Source of the DNA: a virus
Reading direction: 5' to 3' (one strand)
DNA length: 20,821 nucleotides
IMG/VR virus record: IMGVR_UViG_3300027743_000099
Coordinates: 1-20,821 of that record
The translations under genes and the position numbers were made by a program. Positions 12,111-19,678 of this stretch are shown piece after piece (the first letter of the stretch is position 1; every line of letters begins with the position of its first letter). Below the pieces are notes generated by a model that saw nothing but the letters and a program-made list of their open reading frames with translations, was not told where the DNA came from and searched no databases.

Positions 12111-12610
12111 TGGCTACCATTGGGGTAAAGCTGCGCGTGTTTGTTCCCAAAGAGGTGATGAACCTCGCGCGCGTGAACCAGGCTATCCAGCACGTCATGA
12201 TCCAGAAGACCACCCGGGAACTCAAGCGGGAATTTGAAAAGACAGTCTCCACCTGGGATCACAAGCCAAATTGGACAATGGAACACTACTTCGGCGTGCG
12301 GGTGCTGTGGGTCAAGGTTTTCACCTACTCCACCCAGTACCGCATTGTGAATGCGGGGGCAGCCCCCCACTTGATCCTTCCGCGCCGCGCAAAGATCCTC
12401 CGATTCCAGACGAAATATAAAGCCAAGACGCGCGCACGCCTGATCGGGAGTTTTGCGGGGGGAAAATCAGGGCCGTATATCTCCACTCCGGCAGTCTATC
12501 ATCCCGGGTTTGAGGCGCGCGATTTTGACATAACCATTGCCGAGGAGTATGCCGAGACCTTCCATGACGACATCCAGGAAGCGATCAAGGATGGCATAAT
12601 TCATGCTTGA
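12110..12610 (+). CDS. HK97 gp10-like head-tail connector / minor head protein
   Basis: 166 aa, starting at a TAATG overlap with portal. The stretch TQYRIVNAGAAPHLILPRRA followed by KILRF, then ISTPAVYHPGFEARDFD, is the signature of the HK97 gp10-like family (GxxPHxIxP ... HPGxxxRxF), whose members act at the head-tail joint as stopper or tail-completion proteins. An N-terminal helix runs from about 15 to 45. It sits next to portal and ahead of the protease, slightly earlier than usual for this family. Confidence 0.75.
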   Translation: MATIGVKLRVFVPKEVMNLARVNQAIQHVMIQKTTRELKREFEKTVSTWDHKPNWTMEHYFGVRVLWVKVFTYSTQYRIVNAGAAPHLILPRRAKILRFQTKYKAKTRARLIGSFAGGKSGPYISTPAVYHPGFEARDFDITIAEEYAETFHDDIQEAIKDGIIHA

Positions 12611-12631
12611 CGCCTGTTTTTTTATCCCATA

Positions 12632-12662
12632 GTGTCATTTGTCATATATCCTGTGTTATAAT
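12632..12662 (+). promoter_or_regulatory. Promoter with degenerate operator O4 before the protease gene
   Basis: GTGTCATTTGTCAT (12632-12645) matches the ATGACA-NN-TGTCAT consensus at 10 of 12 defined positions. An extended -10, TGTTATAAT (TATAAT at 12657-12662), follows, with TGTCAT 18 bp upstream as a weak -35. It would separate protease and capsid expression from the upstream packaging genes. Confidence 0.5.
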
Positions 12663-12686
12663 TTCCTGTGACCTGTGGAGGCTAGG

Positions 12687-14390
12687 ATGGCTAAGAAACA
12701 CAAAGACATAACGACGCGCGCAGAGCGCCAGGCTTCCTACGCTGTAAAACAAAAGGCGCGGGAGAAAGAACTTCAGGATAAGGCGGAGGAAACCCCTGAG
12801 GTTGAATTGATTCAGGATGAACCCATCGAGAAGGATATGGGCGAAATGTATTACATGGGTCCTACTTCCTTTTCGGAACTGGATCAATTGAAGGAAACGC
12901 GCGAGCAGGCCGCCCAGGTACGGAGTGTCACCTACGACACACAGGATCTGGTCTGGAACATCCTCAACCACCCCATGATGCCCGCGGAAGAGAAAGCTAA
13001 AGCCATCCAAAGCGTTGGCAGCGAATTCGGCGCGCGCGTCACAAAAGCCGCCAAGCCCATCAAGAAAGACCTTGATATCCTGGTGATCGAAGCAATCCTG
13101 GCAGCCGACAAGCGCAATTCCAAACCCCTTGAATTTATCGGTGATTTTATTTCCAAAGCCAAACTTACAGCCGGCGCGGAGAACGCGCTGGATGACAGTC
13201 AGTTTGCGCTCGTGCGAAGTGACGGGGAAAAGAAGGAACGCAAGTACCCGATCCACGATAAAGCCCACGTGAGAAACGCACTGGCACGCGCCGCCCAGAT
13301 GATGGCAGAGGGCGGAGAAGCTGCCGCGGACGCCAAGGCTGCCATGCCGAAGATCCGCGCGGCTGCCAAGAAGATGGGCATCGAGATGTCCATGGAGAAG
13401 GACAACAACGCCATCCTGATTGAAAAGGATGCGAACGGGGATTGGCGCTGGATCGGCTGGGTCTCCAACAACTTCATCGACTGGGATGGAGACATCATCG
13501 CGGAAGATGCCCACAAGGAATACGTGGGCTGGCTGGACAAGAACCCGGATATGTACCCGGCTTCAACCACCTGGCACATGCCTGAAATGGTACGAAAGAA
13601 CGCTGTCGATTTTGCGACCTACGAGAGCGGGTTCCTGATCATGAGCGGCAAACTCGAGGAAAGCGAAGCTGAATCTCTACTGAAAGCCAAATCCCTGACC
13701 GACCTCGGGATGTCGCATGGAACTTTTGCTCTGGCGCGCGATCCGAACGACACGCGTGTAATTACCAAATACCGGATGTATGAATGCTCGGACCTGCCGC
13801 TCGAGAACGCGGCCAATCCGTTTACAGATTTTGAAATCCTCACCAAGGAGGCTGACATGGATAAGACGAAATATCTGGCCACGATTTTGGGCAGTGAAGA
13901 GAAGGCAAACGCCTTCATCCAGAAGACCGGCTTGAAGAAGGAAGCCCTGGAAGCTGCCGGAATCGAGAATAAGGAAAAACAGGATGAAACACCTGAAGTA
14001 CCTGCCGTTCCCGAGACCCCGGTTGCAGAAGCGGCGCCCGCGCCCGCAGCCACTCCCGAACTGAAGGTGATCTTCGAAGCCATCGAAAAGCAGTTCGGCA
14101 TGAAGGACCTGAGTGAAGCCTTTGCCCAGCTTCAGGAAACCGCCGAGAAGGTCCCCCTTCTGGAAGCCCTCGTGAAAGACCTGCAGGGCAGCAAGGAAGA
14201 GGCACTGGTGGAGATGCTCACTCCCCCAGCCGAGCGGTATTCCTGGATGAACAAAGCGCGCGCTTCGGCGTCGGACAAGAACGTGCCCGATGACGAGGAA
14301 GCCGAAAAACTCAAGAAACAAGCTCCCGGCGTACCGGAAGGCTACTGGCTCTCACAGGCCACGAACTCCACGCCGGTGCTAACGCAATAA
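12687..14390 (+). CDS. Prohead protease fused to scaffold-like regions
   Basis: 567 aa from the ATG at 12687, with GGAGG ahead (an in-frame GTG at 12675 lies too near the ribosome site). Residues 1-160 are charged and helical. About 171-235 carry a repeat-like domain (KYPIHDKAHVRNALARAAQ, MPKIRAAAKKMGIEM) known from phage head proteins. About 240-385 form an HK97-type serine protease domain: WVSNNFIDWDGDIIAEDA, then TWHMPEM with His297 and GMSHGTFALA with Ser343 as likely catalytic residues. The C-terminus has a Pro/Ala-rich linker (430-460) and coiled-coil segments resembling a scaffold (delta domain). It would cleave and remove scaffold and itself during capsid maturation. It precedes the major capsid gene, as expected. 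Confidence 0.8.
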   Translation: MAKKHKDITTRAERQASYAVKQKAREKELQDKAEETPEVELIQDEPIEKDMGEMYYMGPTSFSELDQLKETREQAAQVRSVTYDTQDLVWNILNHPMMPAEEKAKAIQSVGSEFGARVTKAAKPIKKDLDILVIEAILAADKRNSKPLEFIGDFISKAKLTAGAENALDDSQFALVRSDGEKKERKYPIHDKAHVRNALARAAQMMAEGGEAAADAKAAMPKIRAAAKKMGIEMSMEKDNNAILIEKDANGDWRWIGWVSNNFIDWDGDIIAEDAHKEYVGWLDKNPDMYPASTTWHMPEMVRKNAVDFATYESGFLIMSGKLEESEAESLLKAKSLTDLGMSHGTFALARDPNDTRVITKYRMYECSDLPLENAANPFTDFEILTKEADMDKTKYLATILGSEEKANAFIQKTGLKKEALEAAGIENKEKQDETPEVPAVPETPVAEAAPAPAATPELKVIFEAIEKQFGMKDLSEAFAQLQETAEKVPLLEALVKDLQGSKEEALVEMLTPPAERYSWMNKARASASDKNVPDDEEAEKLKKQAPGVPEGYWLSQATNSTPVLTQ

Positions 14391-14414
14391 AGCCCCTAAT
14401 CAGGAGGTGCAATC

Positions 14415-15938
14415 ATGAAACCCAATGTTATTGACGGAACAGTTGATCCCGCACAGATCACACAGGCTCTTATCGAGATCCTGTCCAAAGGTCTTGGCGG
14501 GGAGAATATCCAGAAGACCCAGACGGCCGGAAACCCGATTGGGCCTTACATCCACGGTCCGGGCGGCTTGTTCGGCATCCGCGGCCTTTCGCAGGACGTG
14601 ATCTCGACCCATACCCAGTTCACCGGGAGTCTGGGCGAGTTGCTGCCCATCCAGGGCAGCCGGGACACGAATCCGCTCTTCCCCTACATCACTGGCTACC
14701 TGCGCAGTGATCAGCAGGAGAAGAACCTGGTCTGCGATGACCCCCCGGAGGCGAACCATTTCAAGACCTGTATCCAGACCACACAGTTTGGGCGCAAGGA
14801 ATTCAAGACCCGCCAGGCGGAGATCAACCGCATCGGGCAGCGCCTGAACCGGGGTGAGTTCATGGATCTGCGGATCGTGAACAGTCCCCTGGTCCCGCAG
14901 ATGGCAGGCTTGATGGGCAACATCTACGGCAACGGACTCAGCCAGCAGAACCAGATCCTCGCCGGGCGCGAGATGGTGGCGCGGCTGGTGGAAGTGGTTG
15001 TGGCGTTCCAACGCTGGTTCTGCCCCCACATCTTTACCGGAAACCCCTCCAACAACAGCGCGGGTGGCGGGTACAAGGAATTCCCCGGGCTGGATCTCCT
15101 GATCTCGACCACAAAAGTGGACGTTGAGACCGGGACATCCTGCCCATCGCTGTACAGCGATATAAAGGATTTCAATTACCAAAACGTGTCTTCCAACGCC
15201 GATCCCAACATCGTTCGCACGTTGACCACAATGTACCGCATCCTGACCCGCAAAGCTGTCCAGCAAGGCATGGCGCCTGTTGATCTGCGGATTGTCATGC
15301 GCGAGCCTCTGTTCTACGAGCTCACCCGAGCCTGGCCCTGCCAGTACAACACGGACGGCTGCGCAGTCGGACAGAGCAACACCCAGGAAGTCAATATGAA
15401 CGACGCGGTGCGCTTCCGGGACGACCTGCGCAACAATCGCTACCTCCTGATCGATGGTCGTAAGGTACCCGTTATCCTCGATGACTGCATCATGGAAGAG
15501 ACCACCTCGGATAACGATGCCATCCCGCTCGGTGGGTTCTCCTCGGACATCTACTTTGTGCCGTTCAGCATCATGGGCGGGTCGTACCGCACACTCTACA
15601 TGGAATACTACGACTACCGCAACGATGTCCTGCCGGCCGCCGGTGACGCCCATGCCCTGCCGACCTTCTTCTGGTCAGACAACGGCGTGGCGCTGTGGAG
15701 CCTCAAGGCACCGGATAACTGGTGTATCGAGGTCATCTCCAAGATCGAACCCCGCCTGATCCTGCGTACCCCGCAGCTTGCGGGACGCCTGCAGAACGTG
15801 GTCTACATCCCGCTGCAGCACACGGATGACCCGCTGCCCAGCCAGGACTACCACGTCAATGGTGGCGTTACGACCGGACGGCCGTTCCCCAGCCCATTCA
15901 GTGAATGGAACTTGGGCGGACCCGGCGTAGGAGCCTAG
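14415..15938 (+). CDS. Major capsid protein (probable HK97 fold)
   Basis: The 507-residue product follows the protease gene with its own strong AGGAGG site, as expected for the most abundant virion protein, and is ended by a strong terminator. It starts MKPNVIDGTVDPAQITQALI. Features consistent with a capsid shell protein are the N-terminal helix, the long hydrophilic central part, NNRYLLIDGRKVPVILDDCI near residues 335-360 (a beta-rich P-domain-like stretch) and the many aromatic residues. HK97 fold is inferred from order and companion genes rather than a diagnostic motif. Confidence 0.75.
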   Translation: MKPNVIDGTVDPAQITQALIEILSKGLGGENIQKTQTAGNPIGPYIHGPGGLFGIRGLSQDVISTHTQFTGSLGELLPIQGSRDTNPLFPYITGYLRSDQQEKNLVCDDPPEANHFKTCIQTTQFGRKEFKTRQAEINRIGQRLNRGEFMDLRIVNSPLVPQMAGLMGNIYGNGLSQQNQILAGREMVARLVEVVVAFQRWFCPHIFTGNPSNNSAGGGYKEFPGLDLLISTTKVDVETGTSCPSLYSDIKDFNYQNVSSNADPNIVRTLTTMYRILTRKAVQQGMAPVDLRIVMREPLFYELTRAWPCQYNTDGCAVGQSNTQEVNMNDAVRFRDDLRNNRYLLIDGRKVPVILDDCIMEETTSDNDAIPLGGFSSDIYFVPFSIMGGSYRTLYMEYYDYRNDVLPAAGDAHALPTFFWSDNGVALWSLKAPDNWCIEVISKIEPRLILRTPQLAGRLQNVVYIPLQHTDDPLPSQDYHVNGGVTTGRPFPSPFSEWNLGGPGVGA

Positions 15939-15958
15939 TCCAAAAAGTGTAACCTTTT

Positions 15959-15990
15959 GGGAGTGGCGCAGACCCGCCACTCCCTTTTCT
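15959..15990 (+). terminator. Strong rho-independent terminator after the capsid gene
   Basis: Perfect 10-bp stem GGGAGTGGCG (15959-15968) / CGCCACTCCC (15975-15984), 6-nt loop, then TTTTCTCTT. It closes the head operon 20 nt past the capsid stop codon. Confidence 0.9.
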
Positions 15991-15995
15991 CTTGC

Positions 15996-16103
15996 CTTTT
16001 CGGGTGTACAATTGAGCCGTAAAGGGATAGCATGGTTAGGCCAGCCCTGCGAACGTGACGCTTCCCCACCCTCCTTTTACGGTTCTACTGTGCGCCCGAA
16101 AGG
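15996..16103 (+). ncRNA. Structured RNA-like element before small membrane gene
   Basis: Closing stem CTTTTCGGGTG (15996-16006) / CGCCCGAAAGG (16093-16103), 11 pairs including two G-U; symmetric 10 x 10 internal loop; second stem CCGTAAAGGG (16017-16026) / CCTTTTACGG (16073-16082), 10 pairs including one G-U; a 46-nt apical region. The rest of this 237-nt gap, 16104-16175, shows nothing beyond a ribosome site. It may be a leader controlling the next two genes or a free RNA. Confidence 0.45.
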
Positions 16104-16175
16104 GCAGGCTTTCAAAATTGCAATGCAGTGACAATGTAACTCTGTTTGAATGAAATCGTCTGGGAAGAAGGAAAG

Positions 16176-16319
16176 ATGGTGGCTCAAAAGCCGGGAAGCG
16201 GTAATTATTGCCTAAGAGTTGTAATTGTGGGGTTTTTTATTGTGACGATGTTAGCGTATTTGTTGTACTATCTGTATCGTATTGGAATCATTCGTGATTT
16301 ATTGAGGTTTCTTCCATAG
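16176..16319 (+). CDS. Small single-span membrane protein (47 aa)
   Basis: ATG at 16176, TAG at 16317-16319; AAGGAAAG ribosome site. A polar N-terminus (MVAQKPGSGNYCLR) is followed by one long hydrophobic helix (about 15-34, VVIVGFFIVTMLAYLLYYLY) and a basic amphipathic tail RIGIIRDLLRFLP. The next gene's ribosome site overlaps the stop, so they are coupled. Size and topology fit many phage membrane peptides, including holin-like or superinfection-exclusion proteins, but there is no direct evidence for any role. Confidence 0.55.
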   Translation: MVAQKPGSGNYCLRVVIVGFFIVTMLAYLLYYLYRIGIIRDLLRFLP

Positions 16320-16327
16320 GAGTCGTC

Positions 16328-16615
16328 ATGGACAAGAAAATGGGACCCGCAACGCTTCAAAGATTGAAAGCCATCCGAGAAAACCTCGAGAGCAAGATCG
16401 AGGAAGCCGGCCGCGGCCTGGGGATACCCGAGGACAAGCCGATGGTCATGGAAATCCTGCGGATCGAGCGCCAGCAACAGTGGGAAGAAGAGAACCGCCA
16501 GTGGAGAAAAGAACTGGATGAGAAGAACCGCGCTGCGGTATATGACAAATGGCACTTTCTGCGAAATATCGTCCGTTTTATCGACGGACTTCTGGACAAG
16601 CGTTTGGGAAAGTGA
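16328..16615 (+). CDS. Charged helical hypothetical protein (95 aa)
   Basis: AGGAG precedes the ATG, 8 nt past the previous stop. Starts MDKKMGPATLQRLKAIRENL. Almost wholly helical with heptad-like charge (IRENLESKIEEAGRG; RIERQQQWEEENRQWRKELD), so probably a coiled coil. It ends in the weakly hydrophobic helix NIVRFIDGLLDKRLGK. Could act with the adjacent membrane peptide. Function unknown. Confidence 0.65.
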   Translation: MDKKMGPATLQRLKAIRENLESKIEEAGRGLGIPEDKPMVMEILRIERQQQWEEENRQWRKELDEKNRAAVYDKWHFLRNIVRFIDGLLDKRLGK

Positions 16616-16635
16616 TAGACTGATTTACAACTTAC

Positions 16636-16731
16636 ACCGCCCCTGATGCGTCACGGGCGGGACATGTGACTAATGCGTTAGCCACTTACCACGTCTCCAG
16701 AATGGAGGCCGGTGAGTGGCTTTTTTGTTTT
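16636..16731 (+). terminator. Leader hairpins and strong terminator before the sugar operon
   Basis: Three hairpins in a row: CCGCCC/GGGCGG (about 16637-16661), CTAA-TGCG-TTAG (about 16670-16681), and the terminator GCCACTTACC (16681-16690) / GGTGAGTGGC (16711-16720, one G-U) with an inner CTCC/GGAG hairpin and TTTTTTGTTTT. The T-run ends 12 nt before the ATG of the dehydratase and one base before its ribosome site. Either it isolates the operon, or it is an attenuator; the second stem shares its last base with the terminator stem. Confidence 0.8.
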
Positions 16732-16743
16732 CGGAGGAAGCCG

Positions 16744-17679
16744 ATGGACATAAGGGAAGCAAACATTTTCTGCACGGGCGGTGCAGGAACCCTGGGTCAC
16801 GCAATCGCGCGGCGCAGGCAGAAGGACGGGTGGAAAGGCAGGTTCACAGTTTATTCCAGACATACTCATATCCTTGAACAGATGAAGCGGGAGTTCCCGG
16901 ACGTTGCGATCGTCCAGGGTGACATCCGCGACACCCTGACCCTCTATCACGCCATGGTCGGGCATGACTGCGTGATCCATGCCGGGGCTGTGAAGGTCAT
17001 CCCGGTCAGCGAATTCCAGTCCATCGACACCATTCAGGTCAACGTGATGGGCTCGTTGAACGTCTGTGATGCGGCGGTGCGCGCGGGAGTAAAGGACGTG
17101 CTGGGTATTTCCACAGACAAAGCCTGTCACGCCGCGAACGCCTACGGCGCGACCAAGTACCTGATGGAGAAGATTTTCCAGGAATTCGCACGCGCCGGGA
17201 CCGAAACCAAATTTCACCTGGTTCGCTATGGGAATGTTCTGGAATCCAACGGTTCGGTGGTGGAGGCTTGGAAGGCGGCTGTCGCGCGTAAGGAGCCGAT
17301 CAAGATCACAAACCCGAACATGACCCGCTTCTGGATCTCCCCTGCTCAGGCGGTGGACTATGTGATCGACGCGTTCCGCTATGACTCCGGGTGCATCTAC
17401 ATCCCGAAAATGTCGGCGCTCCCGATAGGAAAACTTGCCAAATATACCCTGGGAGAAGAGAACTACACATCCGCGATCATCCCCCTCAGACCCGGCGAGA
17501 AGATCCATGAATGCCTCCTCACAAGCGAGGAAAGCTGGTTCGCCCTGTCGGAGGGGAAATTCTTCCTGCTCTACCCGACCACCCATAAGAAATTCGGTGC
17601 ATCCAAACAACCCTATACCAGCGATGTCGCGCCTGAGTTGACGCGCGAGGAGCTGGAGGAGTTATTGAAAAATGCCTAA
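16744..17679 (+). CDS. NDP-sugar 4,6-dehydratase-like SDR enzyme (CapD/PseB family)
   Basis: Extended short-chain dehydrogenase of the family that includes UDP-GlcNAc 4,6-dehydratases (PseB, FlaA1, CapD). It would use bound NADP to make a 4-keto-6-deoxy nucleotide sugar in the cytoplasm. Rossmann motif TGGAGTLG (11-18), STDKA (123-127) and catalytic YGATK (134-138), then RYGNVLESNGSV and MTRFWIS, which bind substrate in this family. Length 311 aa, like PseB. The ATG at 16744 with GGAGGA is chosen over an upstream start that would read through the terminator. Actual substrate unknown; given the heptose genes, a heptose nucleotide is possible but unproved. It overlaps the next gene by 8 nt. Confidence 0.85.
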   Translation: MDIREANIFCTGGAGTLGHAIARRRQKDGWKGRFTVYSRHTHILEQMKREFPDVAIVQGDIRDTLTLYHAMVGHDCVIHAGAVKVIPVSEFQSIDTIQVNVMGSLNVCDAAVRAGVKDVLGISTDKACHAANAYGATKYLMEKIFQEFARAGTETKFHLVRYGNVLESNGSVVEAWKAAVARKEPIKITNPNMTRFWISPAQAVDYVIDAFRYDSGCIYIPKMSALPIGKLAKYTLGEENYTSAIIPLRPGEKIHECLLTSEESWFALSEGKFFLLYPTTHKKFGASKQPYTSDVAPELTREELEELLKNA

Positions 17680-17893
17680 ACAAAAAATCTTTGAAGTTGT
17701 CAGGTTGGAGATCGAAAAACTGGAATTGAAGCCAGGGCAGATGCTGTGTGTAAAATTCCCGGAAAACCACACTCTTGGGGATATTCGTGATTTTGTGGAA
17801 ACGTGTAAAGAAGTCTTTCCTGAAAAAGGTATAAGCGTGATGGTTTTTCGGGGGGATGTGGAGATAGCAATTATTGAGAGGAAAAATGGATGA
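17672..17893 (+). CDS. Small hypothetical protein in sugar operon (73 aa)
   Basis: Starts MPKQKIFEVVRLEIEKLELK, overlapping the dehydratase by 8 nt, and overlaps the next gene by 8 nt. Predicted as strand-helix-strand, with VVRLEIEKLELKPGQMLCVK, TLGDIRDFVETCKEVFPEKG and ISVMVFRGDVEIAII. Similar short proteins occur in phage gene arrays. No domain recognised. Position suggests a role with the neighbouring sugar enzymes, but this is only context. Confidence 0.65.
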   Translation: MPKQKIFEVVRLEIEKLELKPGQMLCVKFPENHTLGDIRDFVETCKEVFPEKGISVMVFRGDVEIAIIERKNG

Positions 17894-18572
17894 ATATCCC
17901 ATCCTTGCCGCGGTTATGGTGACCTACAAGCGCACCGAACTGGCGCTGCGCACCATTCGGGGATTGGGAAACTTCCTTGCCTATCCCCATGAGAAAGTAG
18001 CCTGGTATGTAGCCGATGACGGCAGCCCGCGCGAGCACGTGGACGCCATCCTGAAGGAGATCGTGATCAACGGGTTCACCATTATCGGGTACCATAACGA
18101 AAAATTTGCACCCGGCACATACAACGCTGGGAAAGGCTGGAACCTCGGGCTGAGATCCGCCCACGAACGCTCCCCATTTGTCCTGTGGATGGAGGACGAC
18201 TGGGAACTGCGCCGGCCTCTGGCACTCTCGCCTTACCTGCAGCTTCTCCACGATCGGGAAGACATAGGCATGATCAGGCTCGGTCATCTGGCAGTTGGTT
18301 CGCAGGTGGAGATCGTCGGACACAGCGGGATCCATTACCTGAATTACCTGCGCAACACCGCCTACGCCTACTCGGGAAATCCCCATATTCGGCATATTCG
18401 CTTTTCGGAAGCGTGTGGACCGTTTGCAGAAGACCGTAACCCGGGAGAAATCGAACTTCACCAGGATCACAACTTCCGAACCAACCCGAACGTTCCCGCC
18501 ATCTGGCGGCCGGCAGACATCCCGGGCTGGGGCATCTTTGCCCACCTGGGGACGGAGAAGTCTTTCCAATGA
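17886..18572 (+). CDS. GT-A / family-2-like glycosyltransferase
   Basis: The first 110 residues have the GT-A pattern: AVMVTYKRTELALRTIRGL (9-27), nucleotide-binding DDGS (44-47), and WMEDDWEL (101-108), where EDD serves as the DxD-like metal and sugar-nucleotide site. Total 229 aa, small for GT2 but complete. The ATG at 17886 has GAGAGGAAA just upstream; a TTG at 17874 is within that site. Predicted to be cytoplasmic, transferring a sugar from an activated donor to a glycan or protein acceptor. The acceptor is unknown. ATGA overlap with the next gene. Confidence 0.75.
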   Translation: MDEYPILAAVMVTYKRTELALRTIRGLGNFLAYPHEKVAWYVADDGSPREHVDAILKEIVINGFTIIGYHNEKFAPGTYNAGKGWNLGLRSAHERSPFVLWMEDDWELRRPLALSPYLQLLHDREDIGMIRLGHLAVGSQVEIVGHSGIHYLNYLRNTAYAYSGNPHIRHIRFSEACGPFAEDRNPGEIELHQDHNFRTNPNVPAIWRPADIPGWGIFAHLGTEKSFQ

Positions 18573-19099
18573 CCACTTTCCTTGGAATTCCAATGTCGCA
18601 GGACTATAACGATTTCCTGATCTGGGAAACGTTCTTCGAGCAAAACCCCCTCAAAACATTCATTGAGCTGGGGACAGGCAACGGCGGGATGTCCACCTTC
18701 TTTGCATTGCAGTGCGCAAAACGCGGGATCGACTTCAATACCTACGACCACCAGCAGTGGTTCGACTACTTCACCGACCCGTTTTCCAAATTTCTCGGAT
18801 TGCCCCAGCGGTTCCATCGGATCGACCTCTTCTCCGCAGCCGGTGCGATGGAGATTGCCCGCGTGATTCGGGATTCCCCGAAACCCCTGGCGATCTTCTT
18901 TGATGACGGGAACAAGCCGCGCGAGTGGGAAATCTTTGCGCCTCTCACCTCCCCCGGAGACTTCTGTATCGTCCACGACTGGGACACAGAGTTCTTCGCC
19001 AAGGATATCGGGGATGTGAAAGTAGAGCGCATCCTGCCAGAGCTGTGCGACGCGCGTCCTGCCGGATGGAAAGCCATGTGGTTCAAGAGGATTGAATGA
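18569..19099 (+). CDS. CmcI-like SAM-dependent methyltransferase
   Basis: 176 aa. A SAM-binding loop, FIELGTGNGGMSTFFAL (31-47), is followed by FFDDGNKPREWE (110-121) and CIVHDWDTEFF (133-143), the acidic and His-containing pattern of the CmcI / rhamnosyl O-methyltransferase group, which often methylate sugar hydroxyls and use a metal ion. In this operon it may methylate the phage-encoded glycan. Start overlaps the glycosyltransferase stop by 4 nt; end overlaps the next gene by 4 nt. Confidence 0.75.
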   Translation: MTTFLGIPMSQDYNDFLIWETFFEQNPLKTFIELGTGNGGMSTFFALQCAKRGIDFNTYDHQQWFDYFTDPFSKFLGLPQRFHRIDLFSAAGAMEIARVIRDSPKPLAIFFDDGNKPREWEIFAPLTSPGDFCIVHDWDTEFFAKDIGDVKVERILPELCDARPAGWKAMWFKRIE

Positions 19100-19677
19100 G
19101 CGTCCTGTATGACGGCGAGGAGCGCGAGACCTGGATGAACGGGCTGGGCGAGATGGATAAATATAACATAAAGCACATCCTGGCGATCTTCGCGCTCCTG
19201 GGTATCCCTGAAAGCTACATGGATGCCGGGTGCGGGACCGGGGTCATGGTGCGCACTGCCCAGAAGTTGGGAGTACGCGCTTATGGGCTGGATCAACTGG
19301 TGGAGGATAGCTGGGGCGAGGGGTTTTATCACGTCAACCTGGTCGATAAGTTCGCACTCCCCGAGCCTGTAGATATCGTGACTTCCTTCGAAGTAGCCGA
19401 GCATATCCACGAAAGTGCCCACGCAACCCTGTGCGACACCCTGGCAAGCAACCTGAAAATGGGAGCAGACCACCACTTGATTTTCTCCGCCGCGCGCCCT
19501 GGACAGGCCGGCACCGGGCATATCTCCTGTAAACCCGCCGAATACTGGCATAACGAATTCATCCTGCGCGGTCTCCATTACGATGGATACCTGACCCTGC
19601 GCTTGGCGCATTTGTTCTCCAACATCGAGAGTCCCCTGAATTATATGTGGGACAACTTGATTTGCTTTACGAGGTGA
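19096..19677 (+). CDS. Class I SAM-dependent methyltransferase
   Basis: 193 aa with motif I MDAGCGTGVMVRTA (42-55), GLDQL, the post-motif VTSFEVAEHI (about 99-108) and GTGHISCKPAEYWHNEF, a substrate-side pattern common in the Methyltransf_23/11-type enzymes of polysaccharide gene clusters. It may methylate a sugar of the phage glycan, possibly at a different position from the CmcI-like enzyme. Translationally coupled upstream; the next ATG follows by 1 nt. Confidence 0.8.
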   Translation: MSVLYDGEERETWMNGLGEMDKYNIKHILAIFALLGIPESYMDAGCGTGVMVRTAQKLGVRAYGLDQLVEDSWGEGFYHVNLVDKFALPEPVDIVTSFEVAEHIHESAHATLCDTLASNLKMGADHHLIFSAARPGQAGTGHISCKPAEYWHNEFILRGLHYDGYLTLRLAHLFSNIESPLNYMWDNLICFTR

Positions 19678-19678
19678 A

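Noticed and set aside
14400-15653. 417-codon open frame on the minus strand
   Set aside because: Long only because it mirrors the codon pattern of the capsid gene; the plus frame has a strong ribosome site, correct operon position and a terminator.
16678-17610. 310-codon open frame on the minus strand
   Set aside because: Antisense shadow of the dehydratase, which has complete catalytic motifs.
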